Shown one piece after another: positions 25,340-33,387 of a DNA stretch of 64,000 nt. The DNA is taken from contig CAVPFW010000022.1 of assembly GCA_963703855.1 (NCBI GenBank), positions 124,001 to 188,000 of the forward strand, given 5' to 3'. The position numbers and the translations under genes were made by a program. The notes beneath the pieces were generated by a model, which searched no databases, had not been told where the DNA came from, and was given only the letters and a program-made list of their open reading frames with translations. The stretch comes from AP-15 sp963703855 (GTDB taxonomy: Bacteria > Pseudomonadota > Alphaproteobacteria > ATCC43930 > CGMCC-115725). Each line of letters starts with the position of its first letter. The first letter of the stretch is position 1.

Positions 25340-26318
25340 TCCCGGGTTGCGGCTCCCCACTCCTATCGGCTGCTGGAGGCGCTGCGCTGGGCAGCGGGGC
25401 AAGCCACCGATCGGCTTCGGCGCCCGAGCAGGCCATGCCCTTTCCACAGGCTGCCGCCGGTCCCGCCGCAACCGGCTCCGGCGCGGTGCCTTGTGGCGGC
25501 TGCAGGCGTAGCGGATACATCAGTTGTCCGCCCAGCGAACCGGGCAATTTCGCCGCGATGCCGTAGGCCGCCGGCCATTGGTTGCGCGGCAGGTAATGGG
25601 TGCCGAAGATCCAGTCCATGCAGGGCAGCATCGAGGCAAAATTGCGGTCCCGCGGCTCGGCCAGGGTGTGGTGCCAGTGATGGAAGGCGGGGGTCGAGAT
25701 CACCCATTCGAGCGGACCCAGCCGCCAGCGCACATTGGCATGGATCAGGAAGCCCCACATGGTGATGGCCAGCACCAGCAGCGCCGACACCACGCCGCCC
25801 GACGGGGTGAGCGGGGTGGCCAGCCCGAGGACGTAGACCGGGATCAGCCCGCACAGCCGGGTGAACACGTTGTCGATCGGATGGGCGCGGGCGCTGATCA
25901 GGAAGTACACTTGCGCCGGGTTATGGTGAACGGAATGGAAGCGCCACAAAAAAGGGATTTCGTGCGTCCAGCGATGGCCCCAGTAGAAGCCGACCTCGCC
26001 CACCACCAACGCGCCCAGCGCGCGCGCCCAGATCGGCCAGGCCGCGACCGCTGTCTGGAGGCTCCACGGCACCACGGCGTGTGCACCCAAAGCCACCAGC
26101 GCCAGCGGCGGGGTCAGCAGCAGGCTGGGCACCAGGCCGCTGATGAAATAAAAGCCGATATCGCCGGCGAGGCTCTTGCAGAAAAATTTTCGTCGATGCA
26201 GCGCGAACAGGCGCTCGAGCGGCAGGAAGACCACGCCGAGCAGCAGCAGCCACGCCCCAAGCCTGATCGTGCCGAGCAGGAACGCGTGAAGATGCTGGTG
26301 GTCGAGGAATGCAGGCAA
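25290..26318 (-). CDS. Sterol desaturase / fatty acid hydroxylase family membrane protein
   Basis: A di-iron membrane oxygenase-fold protein. The histidine clusters are visible in order: HRWTHE, HSVHHN and HHWHH, with several transmembrane helices between residues about 15 and 200. The first about 260 residues (to GGQLMYPLRLQPPQ) match the family. The last about 80 residues are Ala/Pro/Arg-rich and do not look like the family, and this tail overlaps the convergent transglycosylase gene by 50 bases. A frameshift near the true end could create that tail. The substrate (sterol, hopanoid, carotenoid or lipid) is not predictable. Confidence 0.8.
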   Translation of the reverse strand: MPAFLDHQHLHAFLLGTIRLGAWLLLLGVVFLPLERLFALHRRKFFCKSLAGDIGFYFISGLVPSLLLTPPLALVALGAHAVVPWSLQTAVAAWPIWARALGALVVGEVGFYWGHRWTHEIPFLWRFHSVHHNPAQVYFLISARAHPIDNVFTRLCGLIPVYVLGLATPLTPSGGVVSALLVLAITMWGFLIHANVRWRLGPLEWVISTPAFHHWHHTLAEPRDRNFASMLPCMDWIFGTHYLPRNQWPAAYGIAAKLPGSLGGQLMYPLRLQPPQGTAPEPVAAGPAAACGKGMACSGAEADRWLAPLPSAAPPAADRSGEPQPGIRSGSAGRRRRAVGAG

Positions 26319-26415
26319 AAGGCGCTGTCCTGATTTGCCGATTCGCCGGCGGGGGACAGTGATCGCGCCCGGACGAGATAGGTTTCCCGCCCAGGCGCGT
26401 CAACCGATAGGGTAA

Positions 26416-27252
26416 TCAGGCCGCGGCGTTGCCCTTGGCGCGCCGACGCAGCATGATCCCGCCAAGGCCCAGAAGGCCAACACCAAAGAGCGACAAGGTC
26501 GCCGGCTCCGGCACCACCGGCGTCGTATTCACGCCTTCGAGGAATACCGTCGGCGGCAAATTGGTGGTGCTGCCGCCGTCACCCCAAGCCAGGAATGTCA
26601 GCACCGCGCTCCCGGCGGACAGGTCCGCGGCAGTTGGCGTAAAGCTCAGATTGACGGAACTCCAATCAGTGTTCGACTGCGACGGGGTGTCCATCAGCGT
26701 CGAATCTTCCTCCAGATTATTCGTGGTGCCGGTCACTGTGCAAGGTGATGACGTGCAGTCTACACCGATCCCGCCCGCGCCAAGAAACACTTTCCACTGT
26801 TCGGTGGTATCGCCGGTAAAGCCCTTTTGCTGACCGGCAGCCTGCTGGAACTGGAGGCTGTATGTCGTGCCCGCCGTCAGCCCTGAAACAGTCTGAAAGA
26901 TCGTGCTCTCGAACTCCGGATTGCCATCCGCCTGATAGAAGTTGGTGCCGGCTGGAACCGTATTCGAGAAGGTACCATAAACGCCGTAAATATTGCCAGG
27001 GCCGGGGCCAGTAAAGCCTTCGGAGCCTTGCTGACCGACATAGATGAGGTTGTCGTTGATCGCGGCCGGACCAATCGACCAGTTAGTCGGAGCGGCGTGC
27101 GTGAAAAAGTCCTTCGGCGGCGTGAACGTGCCGCTGAATGTATTGAACTGGAGGTTCGTAACCGGCAGCACATCCGCCTTCGCCGAATAGGCCAAGCCCA
27201 TTGACAGGGCGATGGCGGAGACGCCGATCAGGGCCGATTTGCGCAACTTCAT
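26416..27252 (-). CDS. PEP-CTERM sorted secreted protein
   Basis: A 278-residue exported protein. The signal peptide is KLRKSALIGVSAIALSMG with cleavage near SAKA. The mature part is Thr/Gly/Asn-rich and beta-predicted, with a single Cys pair (VDCTSSPCT). The tail VVPEPATLSLFGVGLLG plus a basic RRRAKG end is the exosortase sorting signal. AAGGAG precedes the ATG at 27252; longer in-frame starts lack a signal peptide. It would be anchored, then released by an exosortase encoded elsewhere. The coding sequence is noticeably less GC-rich than its neighbours. Function unknown; such proteins often go to extracellular matrix. Confidence 0.85.
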   Translation of the reverse strand: MKLRKSALIGVSAIALSMGLAYSAKADVLPVTNLQFNTFSGTFTPPKDFFTHAAPTNWSIGPAAINDNLIYVGQQGSEGFTGPGPGNIYGVYGTFSNTVPAGTNFYQADGNPEFESTIFQTVSGLTAGTTYSLQFQQAAGQQKGFTGDTTEQWKVFLGAGGIGVDCTSSPCTVTGTTNNLEEDSTLMDTPSQSNTDWSSVNLSFTPTAADLSAGSAVLTFLAWGDGGSTTNLPPTVFLEGVNTTPVVPEPATLSLFGVGLLGLGGIMLRRRAKGNAAA

Positions 27253-27481
27253 GGATGACTCCTTGGTCAAGCGATACGCGTTAACCGCTCCGCCCGGCCA
27301 CAACGGCCCGGCCAAACCGGATGCCGCATTACAGCAATCGCCATGCCAAGCTCGCACACGATTGATTCAACGCAATATTTTCTCCTTGATCGCCCTGGTC
27401 TCGGCTGCAGTGTAAAAATACCCGGCGCACCGCTGGCGGCCCGAGCGAGGCAGAATATCCCGTGCCCCATACTCCGGTGAG
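27253..27481. other. Intergenic region, AT-richer
   Basis: About 230 bases upstream of the PEP-CTERM gene and past the MBL-like remnant. It is AT-richer than the surroundings (for example AATATTTTCTCCTTGAT near 27374), as expected for the PEP-CTERM promoter, but I could not assign boxes with confidence. Confidence 0.4.
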
Positions 27482-27718
27482 TCACAAGTAAAATATCGCT
27501 ATGAGAATCAATGCATTTTGGCAAGTCTTACAATAAGATAAATTCGTTCGGATCGGAACCGACCGGCGGAGGGCCTGCCCATCGTCTGTAAAGAAATCCG
27601 GCAACGATAATCCAACCAGATACGGACGGAGCAGCGCAACCGGATCTTCGAGGAGACCCGGCGACCGCTTCTCGACACTCGGATTACGGCCGGCAAAATA
27701 AATTTGCGTAAACGCCAT
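27482..27718 (-). pseudogene. MBL N-terminal remnant or chimeric small ORF
   Basis: A 78-residue frame begins MAFTQIYFAGRNPS, closely matching AFTEIYFAGCNPS at the start of the MBL gene at 23.5 kb, and also has a Gly-rich ribosome site tight against the ATG. After NPS the similarity stops and the protein continues VEKRSPGLLEDPV and on, without any metal motif. It appears to be the 5' end of an MBL paralogue truncated by deletion and read into unrelated sequence. A real small protein cannot be excluded. Confidence 0.45.
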
Positions 27719-27797
27719 CCCCTCCCGCGTATGAATGCCCTGCCGCGGGCCAAGGAGCCCAATCGCTCCTGATCGCAAGATAAGGCTTTCGAGGCGG

Positions 27798-29015
27798 CTA
27801 TTCGGCCGGCGCGGGCACGACCGGGCGGGGCAAGCGGATGCGCGCGCCGCCGGCGCACAAGAGGCTCGCCATCAACAGCGCGGCAACGACGACCAGGACC
27901 AGCCGCGGCCGGCCGGCATCGATGATCATGCCGTAGGGCACCGGCATGATCGCCCCGCCCAACGACATGCCCGAGCTGACAAAGCCGAACACCTTGCCGA
28001 TCTGGCCCGGCGGGGCGGCGTCCTTGACCATCACGTCGCGCGGGGTGCGGCTCGCCCCGGTCATGACCCCGCCGACAAACAGCACCGCGACGGTTGCGAG
28101 CTCGGCCATCGGCACGATCCCGACCCACAGCAATATCGCCGCGGCTCCGATCGTCAGCCCGACGACGAACGGCAGATGGCGGTCGGTGCGGTCGGCGACC
28201 CAGCCGCCGAGCAATACGCCGCAGATGCCGCCGACCATCCAGCCGGTCAAGGCCGAGGAGGCGGCCGCGACCGGCATCCCGTAGGTGCGATGCAAAACCG
28301 TGATCAGCCAGGACTGGATGCCGGCCCCGGCCATCGACGACACCATGAAAAAGGCGAAGAACATCATCACCGACCGGCCGAGCAGCAGCCGCGCGCCGGA
28401 GGCGGCGGGCTCGGTCCGGCCGCGCGGCTCACGGTGCTGATCGATCAGGATGCGGCTCTGCCACAGGATCGTCAGCACCACCGGCATGCCCAGCAGCCCG
28501 ACCAGGATCAATGCCCCGCGCCAGCCGAGCAGCAGGGTCAGGGCGGCGGTCGCCGGCGGCGCCACGGCAAAGCCGATGTTGCCGACAAAGGTGTGGAAGG
28601 CAAAGGAGCGGCCGAGCTTTCCCCGGTCCACCGACCCGCTGAGGATCGAGTAATCGGCCGGGTGGATGACCGAGTTGCCGACCCCCGACAGCAAGGCCAG
28701 CCCCACGATCTGCCAATAGGCGGTGGCGAACCCCATCGCCGACACCGACAACGCCATCGTCAAAGTCCCGCCGACCAGGAACGGGCGGGCCCCGTAGCGG
28801 TCGACCAGAAACCCCATCGGCGTCTGCAGCAGAGCCGCCGCGGCCGACATCACCGCCATCGCCAGCCCGAGCTCGGCAAACGACACGTCAAACGTCTTTT
28901 GCCAGGCGATGAACACCGGCGGCAGGCAGAGCTGATAGTAATGCGACAGAAAGTGGCCGGCGCCGAGCAGCGCGTTGACCCGGGCGTCGTGACCGAACGC
29001 CGGAAATTTGAGCAT
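27798..29015 (-). CDS. MFS transporter
   Basis: A 405-residue major facilitator with 12 predicted transmembrane helices. The loop 2-3 signature appears as GFLVDRYGARP (about 68-78) and the equivalent in the second half as GGWVADRTDRHLP. Similarity in layout to fosmidomycin-resistance-type (Fsr) exporters is suggested by the N-terminal FLSHYYQLCLPP and GNSVIHPADYS blocks. It is monocistronic and divergent from the lipoprotein gene. The substrate is unknown. Confidence 0.86.
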   Translation of the reverse strand: MLKFPAFGHDARVNALLGAGHFLSHYYQLCLPPVFIAWQKTFDVSFAELGLAMAVMSAAAALLQTPMGFLVDRYGARPFLVGGTLTMALSVSAMGFATAYWQIVGLALLSGVGNSVIHPADYSILSGSVDRGKLGRSFAFHTFVGNIGFAVAPPATAALTLLLGWRGALILVGLLGMPVVLTILWQSRILIDQHREPRGRTEPAASGARLLLGRSVMMFFAFFMVSSMAGAGIQSWLITVLHRTYGMPVAAASSALTGWMVGGICGVLLGGWVADRTDRHLPFVVGLTIGAAAILLWVGIVPMAELATVAVLFVGGVMTGASRTPRDVMVKDAAPPGQIGKVFGFVSSGMSLGGAIMPVPYGMIIDAGRPRLVLVVVAALLMASLLCAGGARIRLPRPVVPAPAE

Positions 29016-29330
29016 TCGGCCATGCTCCTATAAAAGGCGGGCGCGGTCGAGCGCGAAACCGCGGGTTGCCCGTCGGCGGGTGCGAGGCTGCTCTGCCAAA
29101 ATTGCGTATGCGGTCGCTTCGCTCGAACCCCACGCCAGTTGGTCCCTCCAGGCTCAGGGCCGTGCCATGGGGACTGAACAGCGGGGAATCTGCTTCGGTA
29201 CTGCCAGGGACCGTTGGGCTGGGTCGTCGGCGGCAACGCGGAAGTGGGTCCGCAACTTCGTCCGCTTCGCGTTGACGGTTAATTGACGATCCGGTCTTAA
29301 AACTAATCCGCGGACCCGGTGAGGGGCAAG
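29016..29330. other. Divergent intergenic region
   Basis: About 315 bases between the leftward MFS gene and the rightward lipoprotein gene, so it must hold both promoters. No convincing operator palindrome or -10/-35 pair was found; frames here are shadows. Confidence 0.4.
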
Positions 29331-29976
29331 ATGTGCTTCGTTCGGACTGCTTTGGCCCTTACTCTGCTCGGCAGCCTCGCCGGCTGCTACCCACCTACCC
29401 AGACGGCCTATGATCCAGCGGTGGTGGAGCAGCCGCAGCCCGTCCATTTCTTCTACGGCCGGCTGATCGATGAGCGGCCGGCGAGCCTCGAATATGGCTA
29501 TGAGACCGGCATCGGAGCGACCCTTTACCCACGCTGGCCATTATCCGTGGGCCTCCATTTCGGGGGCAATGGATCGGACGCCGGTGCGAGGTTTTCGGCT
29601 GGCATCGTCGATGTTCTTGCCGAGGCATCGGTGCCGAATTTCCCGGCGGTCGAGTATACTGTGATGTTGGATAACGGCACGAACCCGCCCGACCCGTTTT
29701 TGGCCCCCCAGGAACGCGCAGCGGCCGTCGTCGTGGTTCAGAACCTGTATCCGACCGACCGACCTCTCGAGCCCGAACGACCATGTGGTCGTTCGGGTCG
29801 TCGGAAATTCGGGCCGGGTGATGGCCAACCCCTTGCCGCCCGATGTCGAGCGGCATCTGGCGGCTGGTCCCATGCCGATCCCGATATGGGACCCAGTCGG
29901 CGTTCCGCTATCACTTGCGCCGGCGACACGGTGCAACCCTTGCCTTCTTTCGAGCGTGGATTTAGCTGCTTTCTGA
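29331..29976 (+). CDS. SlyB-like outer membrane lipoprotein, frameshifted at a tetranucleotide repeat
   Basis: The ATG at 29331 (GAGGGG five bases upstream) opens a lipoprotein signal with lipobox SLAGC. The mature part has GRLIDERPASLEYG, then a Gly-rich block and PAVEYTVMLDNG, reminiscent of SlyB/17-kDa-antigen-type lipoproteins though the similarity is loose. At 29751-29764 the coding strand reads CCGACCGACCGACC. Removing one CCGA unit joins NLYPTD directly to LSSPNDHVVVRVVGNSG in the other frame, which runs to the stop at 29976. As written, translation continues in the wrong frame to 30080. Either a copy-number error or a genuine slippage (phase-variable) site. Confidence 0.62.
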
Positions 29977-30139
29977 CCTTCGAGCCGGCGCAGCCGACCG
30001 GAACACCCTCACCGTTCTTTACGGCCGTCGGGGTTCCCGACCGGGTCTGCGACTTGACGCCGCGGGCCGGCTCGCACTAGCGTCGCCGGCAGCGCCTCGG
30101 GCTAGGCGGGAGCGATGGCAGCAACGGAGGAGGTCACCA

Positions 30140-31285
30140 ATGGCGGGGTACAAGCTGATCTCGGCGGATTCCCACATCGTCGAGCCGCCGGACATGTATA
30201 CGAGCCGGATCGAACCCAAATTCCGCGATCGTGCGCCGCGAATGGAACGGCGCAAGACCCCGACCGGCCGCGAATACGACGCTTGGGTGCTCGACGGCAT
30301 GCAGGTCGGCACCCTGGGCGCGGTGATGCAGGCCGGACAGCGCTTCGAGGACCCCTCGCAGATCGACTTTCTCGGCGTCTGGGAGGATGTCCGCAAGGGC
30401 GCCTACGACGCGCATGCGATGATCACCGAGAACGAAGAGGACGGCGTGTGGGGCTCGTGCCTGCAGCCGAGCCAGGGCCTCTTTTGGTACCGCGTGCCCG
30501 ACAGCGAATTGCTGACCGAGGTCTGCCGCGTCTACAACGACTGGATCACCGATTTCTGCAAGCCCTATCCCGAGCGCCTGAAGGGCATCGCGATGCTCAA
30601 TGTCGACGATGTCGACGTCGCGGTCAAAGAACTGCAGCGCAGCAAGAAGCTGGGGCTGGTCGGCGCCTTCATCCCGGTCTCGCCGCTGCCCGACAAGCCC
30701 TATCGCGATCCGGTCTACGATCCGCTCTGGGCGGCGGCGCAGGACCTCGACATCCCGCTGCTGCTGCATATCGCCACCCCGCGCTACGGCATCCCCGGCA
30801 ACGAATTCACGATGGATGTCGCCGAGATGACCGGGGCCGGCCGCTCGAACACCGACTACTGGGTGCGCTATTCATTGAGCGCGATGGTGTTTGCCGGGGT
30901 GTTCGACCGCTTTCCGCGGCTCAAGGTCGGCTCGGTCGAGCACGAGACCGCGTGGATCCCGCATTGGCTGAAGCAGATGGACTTCACCTACCGCGAGCGG
31001 CCGGTGTTCACCAAGGGCTGGCAGTCGCGCGAAGGCATGCTGCCGAGCGACTATTGGCATCGCAACATGTTCGTCGAGTTCATGGAAGACGACATCGGCG
31101 TCGAATTTCGCAAGCACATCGGGGTCGACAACATGCTGTGGGGCAGCGATTTCCCGCACGCCGAATTGACCTGGCCGCAGTCGAAGCAGTTCCTCGACCG
31201 CATCTTCGCCGGCGTCCCCGAAGAGGACCGGCGCAAGATCACCGCCGACAACGCCGCCAAGATGTTCGGCTTCCGCCCGAACTGA
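30140..31285 (+). CDS. Amidohydrolase family protein (amidohydrolase_2)
   Basis: A 381-residue TIM-barrel metal hydrolase of the decarboxylase/hydrolase branch (ACMSD-like). The N-terminal SADSHIVEPP carries the D-x-H metal motif; later come LLLHIATP (a His ligand), SVEHETAW and LWGSDFPHAE, whose Asp is the conserved catalytic acid. GGAGG lies upstream of the ATG at 30140. Paralogues of this type occur in bacterial aromatic and terpenoid degradation next to LLM and Rieske genes, which fits the neighbourhood. Whether it decarboxylates or hydrolyses is not decidable by sequence. Confidence 0.87.
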   Translation: MAGYKLISADSHIVEPPDMYTSRIEPKFRDRAPRMERRKTPTGREYDAWVLDGMQVGTLGAVMQAGQRFEDPSQIDFLGVWEDVRKGAYDAHAMITENEEDGVWGSCLQPSQGLFWYRVPDSELLTEVCRVYNDWITDFCKPYPERLKGIAMLNVDDVDVAVKELQRSKKLGLVGAFIPVSPLPDKPYRDPVYDPLWAAAQDLDIPLLLHIATPRYGIPGNEFTMDVAEMTGAGRSNTDYWVRYSLSAMVFAGVFDRFPRLKVGSVEHETAWIPHWLKQMDFTYRERPVFTKGWQSREGMLPSDYWHRNMFVEFMEDDIGVEFRKHIGVDNMLWGSDFPHAELTWPQSKQFLDRIFAGVPEEDRRKITADNAAKMFGFRPN

Positions 31286-31329
31286 CCATCGGGCGCGCCG
31301 CGGGGGGTGCCCCGAAAAGTACCTCGAAT

Positions 31330-31420
31330 GTCATGCCCGGCCTTAGTGCCGGGCACCCACGGAAGGCGGCGAGCAATCTGCCGGCAGTTCGTGGATGGCC
31401 GGGCCGAGCCCGGCCATGAC
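31330..31420. repeat. Dispersed palindromic element (GTCATGCCCGGC type)
   Basis: GTCATGCCCGGCC at 31330 faces GGCCGGGCCGAGCCCGGCCATGAC ending at 31420, with CCCACGG and CGTGGATGG as inner arms. This is the style of intergenic palindrome repeated across many alphaproteobacterial genomes. A second, diverged copy lies at 42157-42288. Confidence 0.7.
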
Positions 31421-31457
31421 GGCGGTGAGGGCCATTGTCTGAGTTGGGCGCACCTTC

Positions 31458-31769
31458 ATGCCGGATGGGTTTGTCGCGGTGGGCAAAACCGGCGATCTGG
31501 CGCCGGGCCGGATGAAATGGGTCGCGATCGAGGGCGAGCGCGTCGTCCTGGCCAATGTCGACGGCGCCTTTTACGCATTGCGCGACGTGTGCGGGCACAA
31601 GAACGCACCGCTGTCGCGCGGCAGGCTCGAGGGCTGCCTGATCGAGTGCCCGCTCCATTTCGCCCAGTTCGACGTGCGCACCGGCGAGTTGGTCAACGGC
31701 CCGGTCTCGACCGCAGTCCCGGTCTATGAGGTCCGGGTCGAGGGCGACATCATTTATGCGAGGCGGTAG
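31458..31769 (+). CDS. Rieske [2Fe-2S] ferredoxin
   Basis: A 103-residue Rieske protein of the non-heme dioxygenase-ferredoxin type. The cluster ligands are in CGHKNAPLSRG (Cys and His, near 45-47) and CPLHFAQFD (Cys and His, near 64-67). There is no signal peptide, so it is cytosolic and would pass electrons to an oxygenase. The oxygenase and reductase are not adjacent. A short reading frame follows three bases after its stop. Confidence 0.87.
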   Translation: MPDGFVAVGKTGDLAPGRMKWVAIEGERVVLANVDGAFYALRDVCGHKNAPLSRGRLEGCLIECPLHFAQFDVRTGELVNGPVSTAVPVYEVRVEGDIIYARR

Positions 31770-31772
31770 ACG

Positions 31773-31931
31773 ATGTCGCGGACTGTACACCGGCTCGCGA
31801 TCGACGATCTGCTCATGCGCCGGGCGGCAGCGCTCGACGGCGCCGAGGCGGAGACGATCGCCGGCTATGGTCGCGCGGCCTGGGCGGGGGTGGCCGTCGG
31901 ACGCGGCTGCAGATCGACCGCTTTGATCTGA
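31773..31931 (+). CDS. Possible short ORF after the Rieske gene
   Basis: An ATG three bases after the Rieske stop opens a 52-codon frame, MSRTVHRLAIDDLLMRRAAA and on, with a helical, acidic-basic pattern. Its 3' end overlaps the end of the convergent membrane gene. It may be the truncated start of a former downstream gene. No family is recognised. Confidence 0.28.
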   Translation: MSRTVHRLAIDDLLMRRAAALDGAEAETIAGYGRAAWAGVAVGRGCRSTALI

Positions 31932-32338
31932 TAGACCTGCTGCGCAAAGATCAGCAGAAACGCCAGCGAGACGGCGAGGACGACAATCCCGACCACCGAG
32001 GAGGTCAGCCGCACCCGTTGCGCGGAAACCTCCAGGGTCATGTCCCGCTGCCGGCCGGTGCGGGCCGCGGTCGCAAGCTGAATCCCGGAATAGACCACGC
32101 CGGCGGCAACGACCAGGACCACCACCCAAAGCAATACGTTCGACGCGAACAACTGCCAGCCGAGCAGCTGGTCGTTGTACTTCATCAAACTGCGTTGATA
32201 ATCGAACCAGGCTATGGCGTGCTGCGCCTGCGCCTTGCCGACCGGCGAGGCGACGGCGTCGAGCTTTTGGTTAAGCAGGCCGATGAGTTCTTGCGACTGG
32301 TGCGCTTGGGCCGCGGCAGTTGCCGCGTCTTGCGGCAT
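31865..32338 (-). CDS. Hypothetical two-helix membrane protein
   Basis: A 157-residue protein with no recognised family. The N-terminal about 60 residues are helical and Ala/Gln-rich (AQAHQSQELIGLLNQKL), then come a transmembrane helix (LLWVVVLVVAAGVVYSG), a basic linker, a beta-like segment (TLEVSAQRVRLTSS) and a second helix (VGIVVLAVSLAFLLIFA). Its ATG overlaps the stop of the upstream gene by one base (TAATG), so it is the last gene of the envelope operon with the peptidase and rhodanese. The C terminus is Pro/Ala-rich. Confidence 0.65.
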   Translation of the reverse strand: MPQDAATAAAQAHQSQELIGLLNQKLDAVASPVGKAQAQHAIAWFDYQRSLMKYNDQLLGWQLFASNVLLWVVVLVVAAGVVYSGIQLATAARTGRQRDMTLEVSAQRVRLTSSVVGIVVLAVSLAFLLIFAQQVYQIKAVDLQPRPTATPAQAARP

Positions 32339-32628
32339 TATTTGATTCCGACGCCGCCGATCGGGGCCGCCGCCGGGTAACCGGTGTCGGCAGCCGGCGA
32401 ACACAGCGCCGAAAACCCGGCGCGCTCCTGCGGCGTCAGGTTGCGGCAGGCATCGTTGGCGGCGGGCGGTTGCGCCGGCAAACCAAAGACATAGGGCGGC
32501 GCCACCGCCGGCGCTGCGACGTTGGCATCGCCGGAAAGCGGCAGCGCGCCGCCCCGTACATTCGGCGCCGTCTGCGCGCCGGCCGGGAAATGCACGATCG
32601 GCACCGCAACAGCGGCAAACGCGAGCAT
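32338..32628 (-). CDS. Small secreted hypothetical protein
   Basis: A 96-residue exported protein. The signal peptide is LAFAAVAVPIVHFPAGAQ with a likely cut after GAQ. The mature part is Pro/Ala-rich and has two cysteines, in NDACRNLTPQERAGF and SALCSPA, probably forming one disulfide. It lies 31 bases after the rhodanese gene and overlaps the next gene by one base. No family is recognised. Confidence 0.6.
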   Translation of the reverse strand: MLAFAAVAVPIVHFPAGAQTAPNVRGGALPLSGDANVAAPAVAPPYVFGLPAQPPAANDACRNLTPQERAGFSALCSPAADTGYPAAAPIGGVGIK

Positions 32629-32659
32629 GCGCCATGCTTGCCGCAACGGCGTCTGCCGT

Positions 32660-33385
32660 CTAGTTGCCGGCGGACATCGGCAACCCCGCCTGCTGCCAGG
32701 CATCGATGCCGCCGCGATACCAATAGACATTGCTGAAGCCCATATTGATCGCGCGCAAGGCCGCATTATACGACTCCCAGCACCTCGCCCCCTCGCAAAA
32801 GAACACCAGCGGGTAATCGACCCTGCCGCCGGTCAGCTGCGACAGCGTGCCGAAGACCTGCATCTGGGCCAGATCGTCGAAGGTTCCGCCGGTGCCGGCG
32901 AGCGGCACGCTGAACGCGCCGGGAATCGTCCGGTGCCCGTAGGCATTCAGCGCATCGATCAGGATGAATTCCCGCCTGCCGCTTTGCAGGGCGGCGCGAA
33001 GCTGGTCGGTCGTCACCACCCGGCCACTGGGGATCGTCGTCGGTGTCGGCGCACCGACCTGGGCGCGCAGAAACGACTGGGGCGGGACGCCGAAATCGCT
33101 GAGCTCGTCGGCATAATTGAGAGTCGCCGGCGGCGGCAACGAGGAGGGCGTCGGCGTTGGCGTCGGCGGAGGCGGAGGCTCGCTCCGGGTATTGGGGGCG
33201 GGCTCGGCTGCCCGCTTGTTGTCGGCGCATTCGCCGAAATAGCACTTTCTGCCCTTCCCCGCTTCGCTCGGCGAGAACGACATGGAATTCTGGGCGCGGC
33301 CGGGCGCCGCCGCTGCCGACAGCAGCAGCAGCGCGCTGGCCAAGCACGCCAGCCGGCGGTGCGGGTGCCTGGTTGCGACGATCAT
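32660..33385 (-). CDS. Exported rhodanese-like protein with Cys-Trp motif
   Basis: A 241-residue exported protein. A signal peptide ends near PGRAQ; the linker contains KCYFGECADN and a Pro/Thr-rich spacer. A rhodanese domain covers the last about 130 residues. The active-site loop is FFCEGARCWESYNAA: a first Cys at the usual sulfur-transfer position and a second Cys followed by Trp, as in the PQQ-associated CXXCW rhodanese relatives (here with four residues between the cysteines). It starts two bases after the stop of the peptidase gene. It likely acts in the periplasm on sulfur or thiol redox chemistry; the partner is unknown. Confidence 0.75.
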   Translation of the reverse strand: MIVATRHPHRRLACLASALLLLSAAAAPGRAQNSMSFSPSEAGKGRKCYFGECADNKRAAEPAPNTRSEPPPPPTPTPTPSSLPPPATLNYADELSDFGVPPQSFLRAQVGAPTPTTIPSGRVVTTDQLRAALQSGRREFILIDALNAYGHRTIPGAFSVPLAGTGGTFDDLAQMQVFGTLSQLTGGRVDYPLVFFCEGARCWESYNAALRAINMGFSNVYWYRGGIDAWQQAGLPMSAGN

Positions 33386-33387
33386 GT

